64,000 bases of DNA from Acetobacteraceae bacterium (GCA_004843165.1 CP039459.1:124001-188000), one strand, 5' to 3'. Positions 1 to 10,229 are shown, counted from the stretch's first letter. The notes: generated from the letters alone by a model not told the origin. Numbers and translations: made by a program.

Positions 1-138
1 CTTGAGTAATTTTGCTGTTGTTGGAAGAGAAATTGATGCATCTGCTGCCAATTCCGCTCCTGTTGCCATTTTTCCCCGCTTAGCCAAAATTACCAAAATA
101 ACAGCAGCATAATCGACAAGTTTAGAAGGTCTTAACAT
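1..138 (-). CDS. Rrf2-family transcriptional regulator (SUF/Fe-S regulator type), 5' part only
   Basis: The minus strand opens at an ATG at 138 and reads without a stop to the window edge, giving 46 residues beginning MLRPSKLVDYAAV. The rest lies outside the window. This start matches the N-terminal winged helix of Rrf2 regulators of the SUF Fe-S assembly type, which typically begin MLRLSKLTDYA, followed by the helix-turn-helix (here around residues 25-46, with TGAELA and SLPTTAKLL). Such proteins usually sense Fe-S cluster status and repress the suf operon. The cysteines that would bind the cluster are beyond the edge, so sensing cannot be judged. The family is fairly sure and the exact regulon is inferred. 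Confidence 0.7.
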   Translation of the reverse strand, partial: MLRPSKLVDYAAVILVILAKRGKMATGAELAADASISLPTTAKLLK

Positions 139-304
139 TATCTAAAGTGTTCCATAAATATATTAAGTTGTAGCTCTATCTATAAGCGTGGCTACGCTCT
201 TACCATAAAACAAAATAAATTTCTTTATTTTCCAACGTTATTAATAAAATACTATTTTAGTCCTATATGTACAAGGAAATAGAGAAGGTTAAATGTCCTT
301 GCCC

Positions 305-1417
305 TTAAAAAAGCATTTTAAACGCAAGAATACCTCCTTCAATAAAGGCTGAGGTAAGGAATCCGACCAAAGCACCATTTACACGAATATAGGCTAAGTC
401 ACTGCCGACAGCTTGCTCTAAACGTTTTGAAATTTCAACGCCGCCCCATTTTTTCATAACAGATTGCAAAAATATAAAAGAATGGTTTCGTATCTCCGGC
501 AAATGCCGAGTCATATAGTCAGAAAGATAAGTTTCAATCATGCTCTCAAACGAGACCATTTCAGAACATTCTATAAAAATCTCTTCCAAAGACGCTTTTT
601 TCTTTTCCCAAACTGAAGGTGCAGCCCTTAATCCTTCTCCCTTCTCCTGTTTTCTCTCTTGAAAAGATTTTAAAAAACGCTGCTTATATTGAGACCATTT
701 TTCTAAAAAAACAGGATCATTTAAGTCTATCTTTTTAAGCTCCCCCTCCAAAGCGCCAACAACACGGCGGCCAATTGAATTGCCAACAGCCCACCCCAAG
801 AATGAACCACCTTGTTCTTTTACACGCTGCTCAACGTAAGAAATGATCTTATCTTCATGTTTTTCAAGATTCATCCGTAACAATCGCCCTAATAAAGAAA
901 TATTTTCTGCGCTCAAAAGAACATCTTCTAAAAGATAGGCTTTTGCCAGAGCAATACTCGCCTTTTGCCCCTTAAGATCAAAAGCTTCTCCTGTTTTCTT
1001 CTTAGAAAAAAGCATTTGAAAAATCTTCTGATTAACCCTTTTCCCGATCTCTAATTTCTGAAGCAGCGCAATCATTTCCGCCTCATTAAGAAATTCCACA
1101 ACCACAAAATGGGCAATCTTATCAGCAATCTTATCTTTATTACGGGCAATAATATTTGTATGCGGCAAAGGAAGACCAAAAGGCTTTTTAAAAAGAGCTG
1201 TCACGGCGTACCAATCCGCAAGAGCTCCCCCTAAGCCACCCAGGCATCCTCCTTGAACAATTTTCAGTAAAATATTTCCTATTTCCGTCTGCGGTACCGG
1301 CAAACACAAAGTAAGAATAGAAAAAGCAAATAGGAGAATAAGTAAAAAATTCGCAAAGAAATTCGGAGTTGGTTTCTGCTTAAACAAAATACTGCCTTTA
1401 CCTACATTTACACGCAC
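305..1417 (-). CDS. DUF445 family membrane protein
   Basis: A 370-residue protein of the DUF445 (YjiN-like) family. It has one hydrophobic segment at about residues 20-40, then a glycine-rich stretch (GGCLGGLGGALADWYAV) followed by ALFKKPFGLPLPHTNII. This is the family signature in which the chain enters the membrane and continues as a long helical cytoplasmic or periplasmic domain. The C-terminus is again hydrophobic and glycine-rich (VNGALVGFLTSAFIEGGI). The biochemical role is unknown in the family. The start is unsure: the listed GTG at 1417 has no well-placed ribosome site, whereas TTG at residue 11 (1387) is preceded by AAGG at good spacing. The gene is divergent from ppc and shares the intergenic space 1418-1552 with it. 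Confidence 0.8.
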   Translation of the reverse strand: MRVNVGKGSILFKQKPTPNFFANFLLILLFAFSILTLCLPVPQTEIGNILLKIVQGGCLGGLGGALADWYAVTALFKKPFGLPLPHTNIIARNKDKIADKIAHFVVVEFLNEAEMIALLQKLEIGKRVNQKIFQMLFSKKKTGEAFDLKGQKASIALAKAYLLEDVLLSAENISLLGRLLRMNLEKHEDKIISYVEQRVKEQGGSFLGWAVGNSIGRRVVGALEGELKKIDLNDPVFLEKWSQYKQRFLKSFQERKQEKGEGLRAAPSVWEKKKASLEEIFIECSEMVSFESMIETYLSDYMTRHLPEIRNHSFIFLQSVMKKWGGVEISKRLEQAVGSDLAYIRVNGALVGFLTSAFIEGGILAFKMLF

Positions 1418-1552
1418 CTTCTGAGAAAAAACACAGTGGCGAGAAATGATTAAGGTGCCAAAAATAAAAAAATCTGCTAAAATCTTATCGCATTAAACGT
1501 TAAATCTAAATGCAACCTTGTCTGTTAATCTTTTATTTTAACTAAAGAGACT

Positions 1553-4306
1553 ATGACCTTACCTGATCTTAAACAAGCACTCCTTAACAGTGCGACCTTC
1601 ACAGAAGCGTGCGACATTTCTTTTGAAAGTCTGCAATCTCCTGACGGAACCTCTAAGATTGAGGCGCTTATCCGAGATTTTAGAGATCAGCAAAAGAAAA
1701 TCCGTGCGCAGAAACTGCGTTCTTACAGTAAAAATAAAAACAATACGCAGACGGAGACGCACCGCCTCCTCGAAGAGACCGCTGACTTCCTGCTCCAAAA
1801 TACACACTCTCTAAAACAGCTCGAAACCGCAAGGGTTTCTGCCGTTTTTACAGCACATCCAACCTTTGCACTCAAAGATGATGTTTACGAAGAGCTTGCT
1901 GCGATGGCAGAAACACCTTCTTTAGAGCCTATCAAGAGAAAGAGCGATCGCCGGGATGCACCGCCAACACTTCCTGAGGAAGAAAGGCTTTCTTTAACGG
2001 CAATCTCACGGGGAAGAGATGCATTAGATTCATTAAATCTTGCCCTCATCCGCAAAGCAGATCAAAAAACCTCTATACAAAAAGAATTTTTACCCTCTCC
2101 GTTACTTTTTGCAACATGGGTAGGATTTGACATTGACGGACGCAACGATATTGGCTGGTGGGATGCCCTTAGCTATCGCCTTCTTCTTAAAAAGGCGCAA
2201 ATTGAACGTTTATTAAAACAAATTTCCTCTCTTTCTACAGAAAATAAAGAAAAAGAAGATTTTATACAGCGTTTACAAGATGCTTTGACAGCATTAGATG
2301 CGCAAATTTCAGCCTGCCCAAAAGGTAATAAAGGCGAAACCCCTTCCATTGAGGAAATTCAAGAATTTTCTAAAGCCTTAACTTTTGTCAGTGCAAAAAG
2401 CTTACGAAAAGCCAAAGAACTTACCCCTTTCTTTGAGGTTCTTTCAAAAGCCTTGCCTCAAGCGGAAAAAGAAAAACTTCAAAGCTGGAAAGCGTCTTTT
2501 CTTTCCCACGGTTTAGGGCTTGGCCTCATGCAAGCCCGTATTAACGCCGCCCAGCTTTATAATATTGCTCGCACACGTCTTGGCCTCTCAGATGATCCGG
2601 CGATCCCTTCGCATCGCCGTGTTCTCATTGACCATCTAAACAATGCGCTCAGTAACCTTTCACCTGTTCCTGTCAATCTTGGCTCTATTCTTGGGGAACC
2701 CAGTGTTGCCGCTAGAATGATGATGACAATGGCGCAAATTCTCAAACATATTGATCAGGATTCCCCTATTCGTTTCCTTATTGCGGAAACAGAAAGCGGC
2801 TATACCTTGTTGGCGGCTTTATGGCTCGCACGTTTCTTTGGCATTGATGACCGTAAAATTGAAATATCTCCGCTCTTCGAAACTGAAACAGCCTTAGAAA
2901 ATGGCGGCGCTATTTTAGAAGAAGCGTTTAACTCTCCCCATTGGCGTAATTATATCCAAACTAACGGTAAACTCTGCCTGCAGTTTGGCTACTCCGATTC
3001 CGGACGTTACGTTGGACAACTCGCCGCAACCCCTCTCACGACACGTCTAAAATTACGTGCCGCTGAGCTTTTAGAAGAATATGCGCTTCAAGAGACAGAG
3101 CTGGTCTTTTTCGATACGCATGGGGAAAGTATTGGTCGTGGCGCACATCCAAAATCACTCCATGACCGTCTCAGTTATTTTTCTCCCCCGTCCCTTAAAA
3201 AGAAATGGCAGGAAAAGAATTTACATATTCGGACAGAAAATGCCTTTCAGGGCGCAGATGGCTATTTGCTCTTTGGCTCAGAATTACTCTCTGTCAATGC
3301 TGTCTCAACGATTGTTCATTTTGCCTATCCTTCGCTTAAGAAAGATCCTCAAGAGATTATTGATCCAATTGAGCGAAACGGCACAATCATTGGTGATTTC
3401 TTTGCAACCATTGCCCGAAGTATGGCCGACCTTATTCAAGATCCAGGATATGCTGCACTTTTAGGAACATTTGGCAGCTCTCTTATTGATGCGACAGGCT
3501 CTCGTGCTGCTTCACGCCAATCTTCTGGAAGATCACCCAAAATAAGCTCTCCTCGACAATTAAGAGCTATTCCAAATAATGCTATTCTTTTACAGCTTGG
3601 TTGGTGGGCAAATATTATTCACGGATTAGGCGCTGCGGCACAACGCCATCCAGAGGCTTTTCAGGCCTTTCAATTAACCTCTCCTCGGTTTCGTTTACTC
3701 ATTGATTTTGCAGAACAGGCCTTAGCCCATTCTGATCTTGATGTTCTAAGAGGCATTACAGCGCTTTTAGATCCGGGACTCTGGCTCGCCTATGCGGAAC
3801 ATTCTCAAAATGACCGCCATTTACGCAATCGCTATCTCGCTATTGCCAGCGGTTTAGAAGAGCTTAATGTGTGGAAAGATGCTTCTGCGACCTTCAGACG
3901 CTTACAAAGAGATTATATTTCTTTAGATAGCGCCTGCTCTAAGATTCCACATATGCAAAAAGAAGAGAAAATCATTCATGCTATTCGTATTGCTTTGATT
4001 AAGAAAATTTGGATCTTAGGAACGCAAGTTCCTTATTTCGGGCCACAAGATGGGTTTACACGTGAAACAGTGACAGAAATGACCCTGTTGCTGGATATTC
4101 CTAATCTCCTAAAAAAGCTACGTTCCCTCTTTCCAAAATCTCCGATAGAAAATACACATCTCGATTTTGGTGAAAAAGGTGAAGTAACCAATAGCCAAGG
4201 GTTCCGACGTGAAAATGAGAATATCATCGACCCAATCGAGAAATGTTTTAATCTTTTAAGAGAGTGCGGCGTTGCCATTCAGCATGCTAACGGTGCCTTT
4301 GGATAA
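1553..4306 (+). CDS. ppc: phosphoenolpyruvate carboxylase, divergent
   Basis: A 917-residue protein matching PEP carboxylase in length. The enzyme fixes bicarbonate onto PEP to give oxaloacetate, refilling the TCA cycle. Recognisable landmarks are TAHPT with His102 (the first catalytic histidine), WVGFDIDGRNDIGW at about residues 185-200 (normally WVGGDRDGNP), a YSDS stretch near 483, the mobile loop FDTHGESIGRGAHP with His523 and Arg529 (normally FHGRGGTVGRGGGP), and a late GSRAASR followed by LRAIPNNAILLQLGWW. The core histidines and arginine are kept, but several consensus blocks are altered, so this is a diverged branch. Its 3' end overlaps by 51 bp the convergent secreted-protein gene. 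No terminator is visible between them. Confidence 0.88.
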   Translation: MTLPDLKQALLNSATFTEACDISFESLQSPDGTSKIEALIRDFRDQQKKIRAQKLRSYSKNKNNTQTETHRLLEETADFLLQNTHSLKQLETARVSAVFTAHPTFALKDDVYEELAAMAETPSLEPIKRKSDRRDAPPTLPEEERLSLTAISRGRDALDSLNLALIRKADQKTSIQKEFLPSPLLFATWVGFDIDGRNDIGWWDALSYRLLLKKAQIERLLKQISSLSTENKEKEDFIQRLQDALTALDAQISACPKGNKGETPSIEEIQEFSKALTFVSAKSLRKAKELTPFFEVLSKALPQAEKEKLQSWKASFLSHGLGLGLMQARINAAQLYNIARTRLGLSDDPAIPSHRRVLIDHLNNALSNLSPVPVNLGSILGEPSVAARMMMTMAQILKHIDQDSPIRFLIAETESGYTLLAALWLARFFGIDDRKIEISPLFETETALENGGAILEEAFNSPHWRNYIQTNGKLCLQFGYSDSGRYVGQLAATPLTTRLKLRAAELLEEYALQETELVFFDTHGESIGRGAHPKSLHDRLSYFSPPSLKKKWQEKNLHIRTENAFQGADGYLLFGSELLSVNAVSTIVHFAYPSLKKDPQEIIDPIERNGTIIGDFFATIARSMADLIQDPGYAALLGTFGSSLIDATGSRAASRQSSGRSPKISSPRQLRAIPNNAILLQLGWWANIIHGLGAAAQRHPEAFQAFQLTSPRFRLLIDFAEQALAHSDLDVLRGITALLDPGLWLAYAEHSQNDRHLRNRYLAIASGLEELNVWKDASATFRRLQRDYISLDSACSKIPHMQKEEKIIHAIRIALIKKIWILGTQVPYFGPQDGFTRETVTEMTLLLDIPNLLKKLRSLFPKSPIENTHLDFGEKGEVTNSQGFRRENENIIDPIEKCFNLLRECGVAIQHANGAFG

Positions 4307-4771
4307 TCCCAAGGCACAATTTTGAAAGGCAGAGACTTTATCGCCAATTTTTTCAAGAGAAAAAATATTTGGCTCTAAGCCGTTAAAAGAAAATGAGGCT
4401 GTTTTGGCATTTCCCAAGGCAGCCTCTATTTTCGCCATTTCCAACGCTGGAATAATGCTCTCTATGGTTGTTAAGTGATGCGATTTAAACAAAAAACTAT
4501 TTTGATAATCACCAATCTTTAACGTGACCTGCGGTGACATATCACCCCCCATGCCCCAGCTCGGATCTGTCAAACGAAGCAAAAATAACCCTTGCCCCTG
4601 ATACAACGAAAAGGTAAACGGCAATCCCTTTGTCTCTAATCCACAAAGATCTCCAGAGGGTGTTTTTTCTGTAATATTCTGCCAATCATTTTGAACATTT
4701 TGTGCCGTTGCAACAGGAATTTGAAAGCAAGCTCCAGCCGCAAATAAGGATAAAAAGAAATATTTTTTCAT
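4256..4771 (-). CDS. small secreted protein, unknown function
   Basis: A 171-residue protein with a clear Sec signal peptide (MKKYFFLSLFAAGACFQIPVATA, cleavage after about residue 23). The mature part is predicted beta-rich, with one Cys near residue 43 and one near 153 that could form a disulfide, and a LKIGDY segment in the middle. The layout resembles the protein at 52280-52831, which also has LKIGDF and a cysteine 15-20 residues from the end, so the two may be distant paralogues. It is the last gene of a minus-strand alaA-pncA-this operon, overlapping pncA by 4 bp. Function is not recognisable. It runs tail to tail into ppc with a 51 bp overlap. Confidence 0.7.
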   Translation of the reverse strand: MKKYFFLSLFAAGACFQIPVATAQNVQNDWQNITEKTPSGDLCGLETKGLPFTFSLYQGQGLFLLRLTDPSWGMGGDMSPQVTLKIGDYQNSFLFKSHHLTTIESIIPALEMAKIEAALGNAKTASFSFNGLEPNIFSLEKIGDKVSAFQNCALGLSKGTVSMLNGNAALS

Positions 4772-5322
4772 AAAATAACTGCGCCTTTTGCCGCTAAATT
4801 TTTGTAAATGTGACAGGCTTTATCTGCCTCTATCGCTTTAATCATATCTCTCAGCACAAAAACCTTAAAACCATGATGTAAAGCATCTTCAATCGTCGCC
4901 TTAACGCAAACCTCTAAGGCAACCCCACAAATATAAAGCGCCGTCAGATGATTTTCTTTTAAGAAAGACAAAAGTTTTGTTGGTTGGTTTGGTGCATTAT
5001 AAAAGGCAGAATATCCCTCCTCTGTCACCAGAGAGCCTTTTTCAATCACAAAATCAAATTTATCATTCTCTAATCCTTGTGAGAATTCAGCACCTTTTGT
5101 CCCCTTAACACAATGAGACTTCCATTTTCCGCCATGTTCTTGAAAAGAAATATGATTTTGCGGATGTGCATCTTTTGAAGCAACTTTAAAATCATATTCA
5201 GGCGAGTTTAGAGCTTGATTGATGAATGGAATAATTTGATCTGCCTTTGGCACTGGCAAAGTACCACTCGGCATAAAATCATTTTGCATATCAACAACAA
5301 GAAGTGCTTTTTTGTCTGACAT
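4768..5322 (-). CDS. pncA: nicotinamidase (isochorismatase-fold hydrolase)
   Basis: A 184-residue isochorismatase-superfamily hydrolase, most like nicotinamidase, which converts nicotinamide to nicotinate for NAD salvage. Visible landmarks are VVDMQNDFMPSG at the N-terminus (catalytic Asp and first metal-site Asp region), DAHPQNHISF (metal-binding histidines), a central CVKGTKGAEF, and GVALEVCVKATIEDAL containing the nucleophilic Cys. I start it at ATG 5322, where AGGTGG lies 5 bases upstream and overlaps the alaA stop. A GTG at 5331 would add three residues. It sits directly behind alaA and overlaps the next gene by 4 bp, so translation is probably coupled. A different amidase substrate is possible. 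Confidence 0.85.
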   Translation of the reverse strand: MSDKKALLVVDMQNDFMPSGTLPVPKADQIIPFINQALNSPEYDFKVASKDAHPQNHISFQEHGGKWKSHCVKGTKGAEFSQGLENDKFDFVIEKGSLVTEEGYSAFYNAPNQPTKLLSFLKENHLTALYICGVALEVCVKATIEDALHHGFKVFVLRDMIKAIEADKACHIYKNLAAKGAVIL

Positions 5323-5331
5323 TAAAACCAC

Positions 5332-6582
5332 CTATTTTTTTGAAGGAATGGCCTTTTTCCTGGCATATTGATTGCGATAATTTTCCAAGAAACGGGCTAT
5401 CCGTCCAATCGCATCTCGAAGATCCGCCTCATGCGGTAAGAAGACAATGCGAAAATGATCCGGCTGATGCCAGTTAAATCCTGTTCCCTGAACCAACATG
5501 ACACGTGTTTCCTCTAAAAGCTTTAGAAAAAATTTTCGATCATCTTCAATCGGATATATCTCCGGATCAAGTTTTGGAAACATATAAAGCGCCGCTTGCG
5601 GCTTTACGCAGGAAACACCTGGTATGGCTGTAATCAATTCATAGGCGAGATCACGTTGACGACGTAAACGTCCCCCTTCAGCAACCAAATCATTGATACT
5701 TTGATAGCCGCCTAAAGCGGTTTGAATCGCCCACTGCCCCGGCACATTTGCGCAAAGACGCATATTGGAAAGCATATTTAGCCCCTCAATATAATCCGTT
5801 GCTTGTTTCTTATTGCCCGAAACGATCATCCAGCCTGCACGATACCCACAGGCACGATAGCTTTTAGAAAGGGAGTTAAATGTTAAGGTCAAAACATCGG
5901 TTGAAAGCGATGCAAGCGCTAAATGTTCTGCCCCCTCATAAAGTACCTTGTCATAAACCTCATCAGCAAAAAGTACGAGATTAAATTCTCTTGCAATCTC
6001 GATGAGGACTTCAAGGACTTCTTTTGGATATAAAACCCCTGTCGGATTATTGGGATTAATAACGACAATCCCTTTTGTATGAGAGGTAATTTTAGAGCGT
6101 ATATCTTTTAAATCCGGTATCCAGCCCTTTTCTTCATCACAGAGATAATGGACAGGCTTACCGCCTGATAAGCTCGTCACCGCTGTCCATAAAGGATAAT
6201 CCGGCATGGGAATAAGAAGTTCATCCCCCTCATCTAAAAGCGCATTTGTCGCAATCGAAATCAGATCAGATGCGCCATTGCCCAAATAAATATCGTCTAA
6301 AGTGACATTTTGGATGTTTTTCTGCTGGGCATAATGCATCACGGCTTTACGAGCCGCAAAAATCCCCTTGCTGTCCGAATAACCTGCGGAATTTGGAAGA
6401 TTTAAAATCATATCCCGCTGGATTTCCTCAGGCACTTCAAAGCCAAATGGCGCAAGATTGCCGATATTGAGCTTAATGAGACGCTGTCCCTCATCCTCCA
6501 TCTGCTTGGCCCTATCCATAATCGGCCCTCGAATATCATAAAGCACATGCGATAATTTGGCAGATTTTTTAATGGATTTCAT
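5332..6582 (-). CDS. alaA: alanine aminotransferase AlaA-type, PLP-dependent
   Basis: A 416-residue fold-type I class I/II aminotransferase, closest in layout to AlaA/YfbQ, which makes alanine from pyruvate using glutamate. Landmarks in order are LNIGNLAPFGFEVP, YSDSKGIFAARKAV, LGNGASDLI (PLP phosphate pocket), VVINPNNPTG (Asn contacting PLP), LFADEVYDKV (Asp/Tyr on the ring), SLSKSYRACGYRAGW (Schiff-base Lys), and a late FRIVFLP giving the substrate carboxylate Arg. It is the first gene of the alaA-pncA-secreted protein operon; the pncA ribosome site lies over its stop codon. The exact amino-acid specificity is inferred from overall similarity. Confidence 0.88.
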   Translation of the reverse strand: MKSIKKSAKLSHVLYDIRGPIMDRAKQMEDEGQRLIKLNIGNLAPFGFEVPEEIQRDMILNLPNSAGYSDSKGIFAARKAVMHYAQQKNIQNVTLDDIYLGNGASDLISIATNALLDEGDELLIPMPDYPLWTAVTSLSGGKPVHYLCDEEKGWIPDLKDIRSKITSHTKGIVVINPNNPTGVLYPKEVLEVLIEIAREFNLVLFADEVYDKVLYEGAEHLALASLSTDVLTLTFNSLSKSYRACGYRAGWMIVSGNKKQATDYIEGLNMLSNMRLCANVPGQWAIQTALGGYQSINDLVAEGGRLRRQRDLAYELITAIPGVSCVKPQAALYMFPKLDPEIYPIEDDRKFFLKLLEETRVMLVQGTGFNWHQPDHFRIVFLPHEADLRDAIGRIARFLENYRNQYARKKAIPSKK

Positions 6583-6676
6583 GGAGAGGGCTTCCCATCA
6601 CAGAATGTATATTCATAGAGTATGTTTCGAAGTGAATACTTTACACGAAGTTAAGCATTAGCAAGAGTTAATACAT

Positions 6677-7231
6677 ATGAAAAAATATATTATTCTTATA
6701 TTTAGCCTTACCCTCATTACCTCACCCCTATTAGGATGTAAGGATAAAAAAGAAAAGGAAGCAGAGCTAGAGAAAATCTCGCTCAGAACACCTGAGATAC
6801 ATCCTATGACCTTATCTCTTTTTATGACCTTATCTCTTTTTCAGAGTGTAGATGTTCTCTCTTATAACTCCATTCTAAATCTAAATAGATGCCAGATATA
6901 TGCACTAGGATACAACGTTTTTATCCTATCCCTTCTGAAAAATGCCCCAAACGAACTCCCTAAAAACTTCGAAAAAATTGCCCACAAGGATGTTGATATG
7001 ATTGAACTTAAATGTCTTGGAAAAATAAGTCCTTCATCCACTCTCTCAGATAGGCAAAAAGAAATTCTAAAAGGCTTAGAGAATTCCGAAAATGATGGGC
7101 TCAGCAGAACCCCTCTTGCACGAGAAAATGCTTTTTTAAATGGGAACCAATGTGCTTCTAAAATCCTATTATCGAAAGAAAGTCAGGCGCAATATTCTAA
7201 AGATTATTTTGATTTCTTCTTATCTATGTAA
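6677..7231 (+). CDS. small lipoprotein, unknown function
   Basis: A 184-residue protein with a short basic n-region, a hydrophobic core and the lipobox SPLLGC, so Cys21 should be lipidated. The mature start is very charged (KDKKEKEAELEK). There is no recognisable domain. The coding sequence holds a perfect 18-bp tandem duplication (6806-6823 and 6824-6841) that repeats the six residues MTLSLF in frame. The gene is divergent from alaA and is followed by a long gene-poor stretch, so it may be a lineage-specific or eroding gene. Confidence 0.55.
   Translation: MKKYIILIFSLTLITSPLLGCKDKKEKEAELEKISLRTPEIHPMTLSLFMTLSLFQSVDVLSYNSILNLNRCQIYALGYNVFILSLLKNAPNELPKNFEKIAHKDVDMIELKCLGKISPSSTLSDRQKEILKGLENSENDGLSRTPLARENAFLNGNQCASKILLSKESQAQYSKDYFDFFLSM
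6806..6841 (+). repeat. perfect 18-bp tandem duplication inside the lipoprotein gene
   Basis: The unit atgaccttatctcttttt occurs twice head to tail with no mismatch. Because 18 is a multiple of three, the reading frame is kept and the protein gains six residues. The exact match implies a recent slippage or short-duplication event. Confidence 0.9.
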
Positions 7232-7253
7232 GAGGGAGAAATAGACTAACCTG

Positions 7254-7499
7254 TCACGACTCTACGTCTAAAATAAGAATGCTACTTTTGGAGGTCTCAA
7301 TAAATTCGATTGCACGATTTTTTAGAATAAAACGCAATTTATTGAGCCGTTCAATCTATTCCCGCAGAAAAAGCTGCTCAAGGAGATAACTTCTTGTCGG
7401 TTTTTTAAAAGATTCAACAATTTCCATAAGCTGACTCTGGGCATTCTTATCCTACTCCAAATGAATATGCTTATTTTTTACTATATTCTTATTTACCAT
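7254..7499 (-). pseudogene. remnant of a small gene with two in-frame TAG codons
   Basis: Reading the minus strand from ATG 7499 to TGA 7254 gives 82 codons that look protein-like (segments such as QSQLMEIVESFKKPTRSYLL and IERLNKLRFIL). The frame is interrupted by TAG at codons 16 (7454-7452) and 48 (7358-7356). The intact segments are charged and amphipathic, as in small antitoxin-like or regulatory proteins, but I do not recognise a family. The simplest reading is a decayed gene. Chance composition is also possible because the stretch is short. Confidence 0.35.
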
Positions 7500-7780
7500 T
7501 TATCCCCCAGCATGAAAATGCGATCTTCCCCCATAATTGGAAGGTCAGGAGTCTCGTAACAGCGAAACTTATACCGAATACCCTATTTCCTCGAGAGGTT
7601 TTTTATTCAGACACACTCCCAACCACAAGAAATGGATGGGACAACCTGTGTCAACGCTGTTAACGGGCATAAAACCAATAAAAAACAACATAAATTGATA
7701 CCGCATAACTTATAAACAGGAGCTCACAGCAAAGTCTCGAGGGTTACGAGGCCTCAAAGCAAGAAATTTTATATGGAAAT
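7500..7780. other. gene-poor stretch, nothing recognised
   Basis: No reading frame with coding character, tRNA or clear hairpin was seen here. It separates the decayed ORF from tRNA-Ser and looks like eroded sequence. Confidence 0.5.
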
Positions 7781-7871
<91 letters not shown>

Positions 7872-7940
7872 GCAATGAGGGTCTTTGTTTTTCCTTCTTA
7901 CCTTTCCGTTTAAAAGAAAGCAAAAGATTTTAGTATAATC

Positions 7941-7969
7941 TTGACCTTTTTACGAAAAAAAAATAAAGT
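7941..7969 (+). promoter_or_regulatory. candidate sigma70 promoter for rplU-rpmA
   Basis: TTGACC at 7941-7946 and TAAAGT at 7964-7969 are separated by 17 bases and lie about 110 bases ahead of rplU. This is a plausible housekeeping promoter, seen by eye only. Confidence 0.4.
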
Positions 7970-8082
7970 CCCAACTAAATATCGCTGAATCTGTCTTGAT
8001 AGATTTGGCCAATAATCAAAAGAAGGAAGTTGATTGCCTTAATTTCGGCGGTTTTCTTTCCCTTAATTTTTAAGGAAATATT

Positions 8083-8397
8083 ATGTTTGCTGTGATCCGC
8101 ACAGGTGGAAAACAATATCGCGTTCAGCCTGGTGATGTTGTTAAAATCGAAAAAATCGAAGGTGAAGCTGGCAGCACCGTCACATTAAAAGACGTGCTTA
8201 TGGCAGGCGAAGGATCAGACCTAAAAATTGGCGCCCCTGTTATTGAATCCGCTAGCGTTACCGCAGAAATTCTAGGCCAAGACCGTTTAAAGAAAATCAT
8301 CGTTTTCAAAAAGCGCCGCCGTCAAAATAGCCGCCGCAAAAACGGTCATCGTCAGCACACAACTGTGTTGAGAATCAAAGACATCAATTTAGGCTAA
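8083..8397 (+). CDS. rplU: 50S ribosomal protein L21
   Basis: A 104-residue protein beginning [18 protein letters not shown], the hallmark start of L21, and ending with the basic [16 protein letters not shown] stretch that binds 23S rRNA. Length matches the family. AAGGAA sits at good spacing before the ATG. It is the first gene of the conserved rplU-rpmA-obg cluster, 31 bases before rpmA. Confidence 0.98.
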   Translation: MFAVIRTGGKQYRVQPGDVVKIEKIEGEAGSTVTLKDVLMAGEGSDLKIGAPVIESASVTAEILGQDRLKKIIVFKKRRRQNSRRKNGHRQHTTVLRIKDINLG

Positions 8398-8428
8398 TTC
8401 ATTTAGCATCTTTTAAGGAGTTCCCCTC

Positions 8429-8689
8429 ATGGCACAAAAAAAAGCAGGTGGTTCCAGTCGTAACGGACGCGATAGTGCGGGTAAACGACTAGGCGTTAAG
8501 AAATTCGGCGGTCAGGTTGTTGTTGCTGGCAACATCATCGTTCGTCAGCGTGGCACAAAAATTGCTGCCGGTAAAAATGTTGGTGTTGGTAAAGACCACA
8601 CTCTTTTTGCTTTGGTCGATGGCCAAGTTGCTTTCCAACGCAAAAAAGAAGGTAAAGTGCACGCTTCTGTTATTGCAGGCGCTGCCTAA
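8429..8689 (+). CDS. rpmA: 50S ribosomal protein L27
   Basis: An 86-residue protein starting [29 protein letters not shown], the conserved N-terminus of L27 that reaches the peptidyl-transferase centre, followed by [11 protein letters not shown]. There is no cleavable N-terminal extension as in Firmicutes. AAGGAG precedes the ATG. It is co-transcribed with rplU and followed by a strong hairpin. Confidence 0.98.
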   Translation: MAQKKAGGSSRNGRDSAGKRLGVKKFGGQVVVAGNIIVRQRGTKIAAGKNVGVGKDHTLFALVDGQVAFQRKKEGKVHASVIAGAA

Positions 8690-8709
8690 GCTTTCCTGAA
8701 AAGCATTCT

Positions 8710-9843
<1,134 letters not shown>

Positions 9844-9869
9844 ATCCCCCTTTTTTGAAAAAGAGGTCA

Positions 9870-10142
9870 TTACATTCCCAGGGCATGGCGATATAAATCA
9901 AGAAGATTTTCCTGCTCTTCAACTTCCGCAGGCGGTTGTTTGCGCATGCGGATAATGGTTCGAATCACCTTAACATCAAATCCTTCTGATTTTGCTTCAG
10001 AAAAAATATCTTTAATATCTTCTGAAAGAGATTTTTTTTCCTCCTCAAGACGTTCAACACGCTCAATAATTGAACGCAGGCGATCTGCAGCGACACCTCC
10101 AACATCTGAGCCCTGATTTTCGCTGTTATTTAATACGTCCAT
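9870..10142 (-). CDS. gapR: GapR-family nucleoid-associated protein (DUF2312)
   Basis: A 90-residue protein with the GapR/DUF2312 signature: VAADRLRSIIERVERLEEEKKSLSEDIKDIFSEAKSEGFDVKVIRTIIRMRK, then a terminal LYRHALGM. In Caulobacter this alphaproteobacterial protein forms tetramers that clamp overtwisted DNA ahead of forks and RNA polymerase. The long helix (residues 20-65) is predicted coiled coil. I start it at ATG 10142, where GGAG lies 9 bases upstream; a TTG at 10157 would add five residues. It is convergent with obgE, with only 26 bases between them. Confidence 0.9.
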   Translation of the reverse strand: MDVLNNSENQGSDVGGVAADRLRSIIERVERLEEEKKSLSEDIKDIFSEAKSEGFDVKVIRTIIRMRKQPPAEVEEQENLLDLYRHALGM

Positions 10143-10200
10143 AATTCTTAACTCCAACCCGTATAAAATTCTGCTTCTTATTAGCAGAATTATGCGTTAT

Positions 10201-10229
10201 TTGTTACCTTAATTAGAGCAAACTATAAC
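10201..10229 (+). promoter_or_regulatory. candidate sigma70 promoter for zwf
   Basis: TTGTTA (10201-10206) and TATAAC (10224-10229) have a 17-base spacer and sit about 80 bases before the zwf start. The -10 box is near consensus. Confidence 0.5.
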
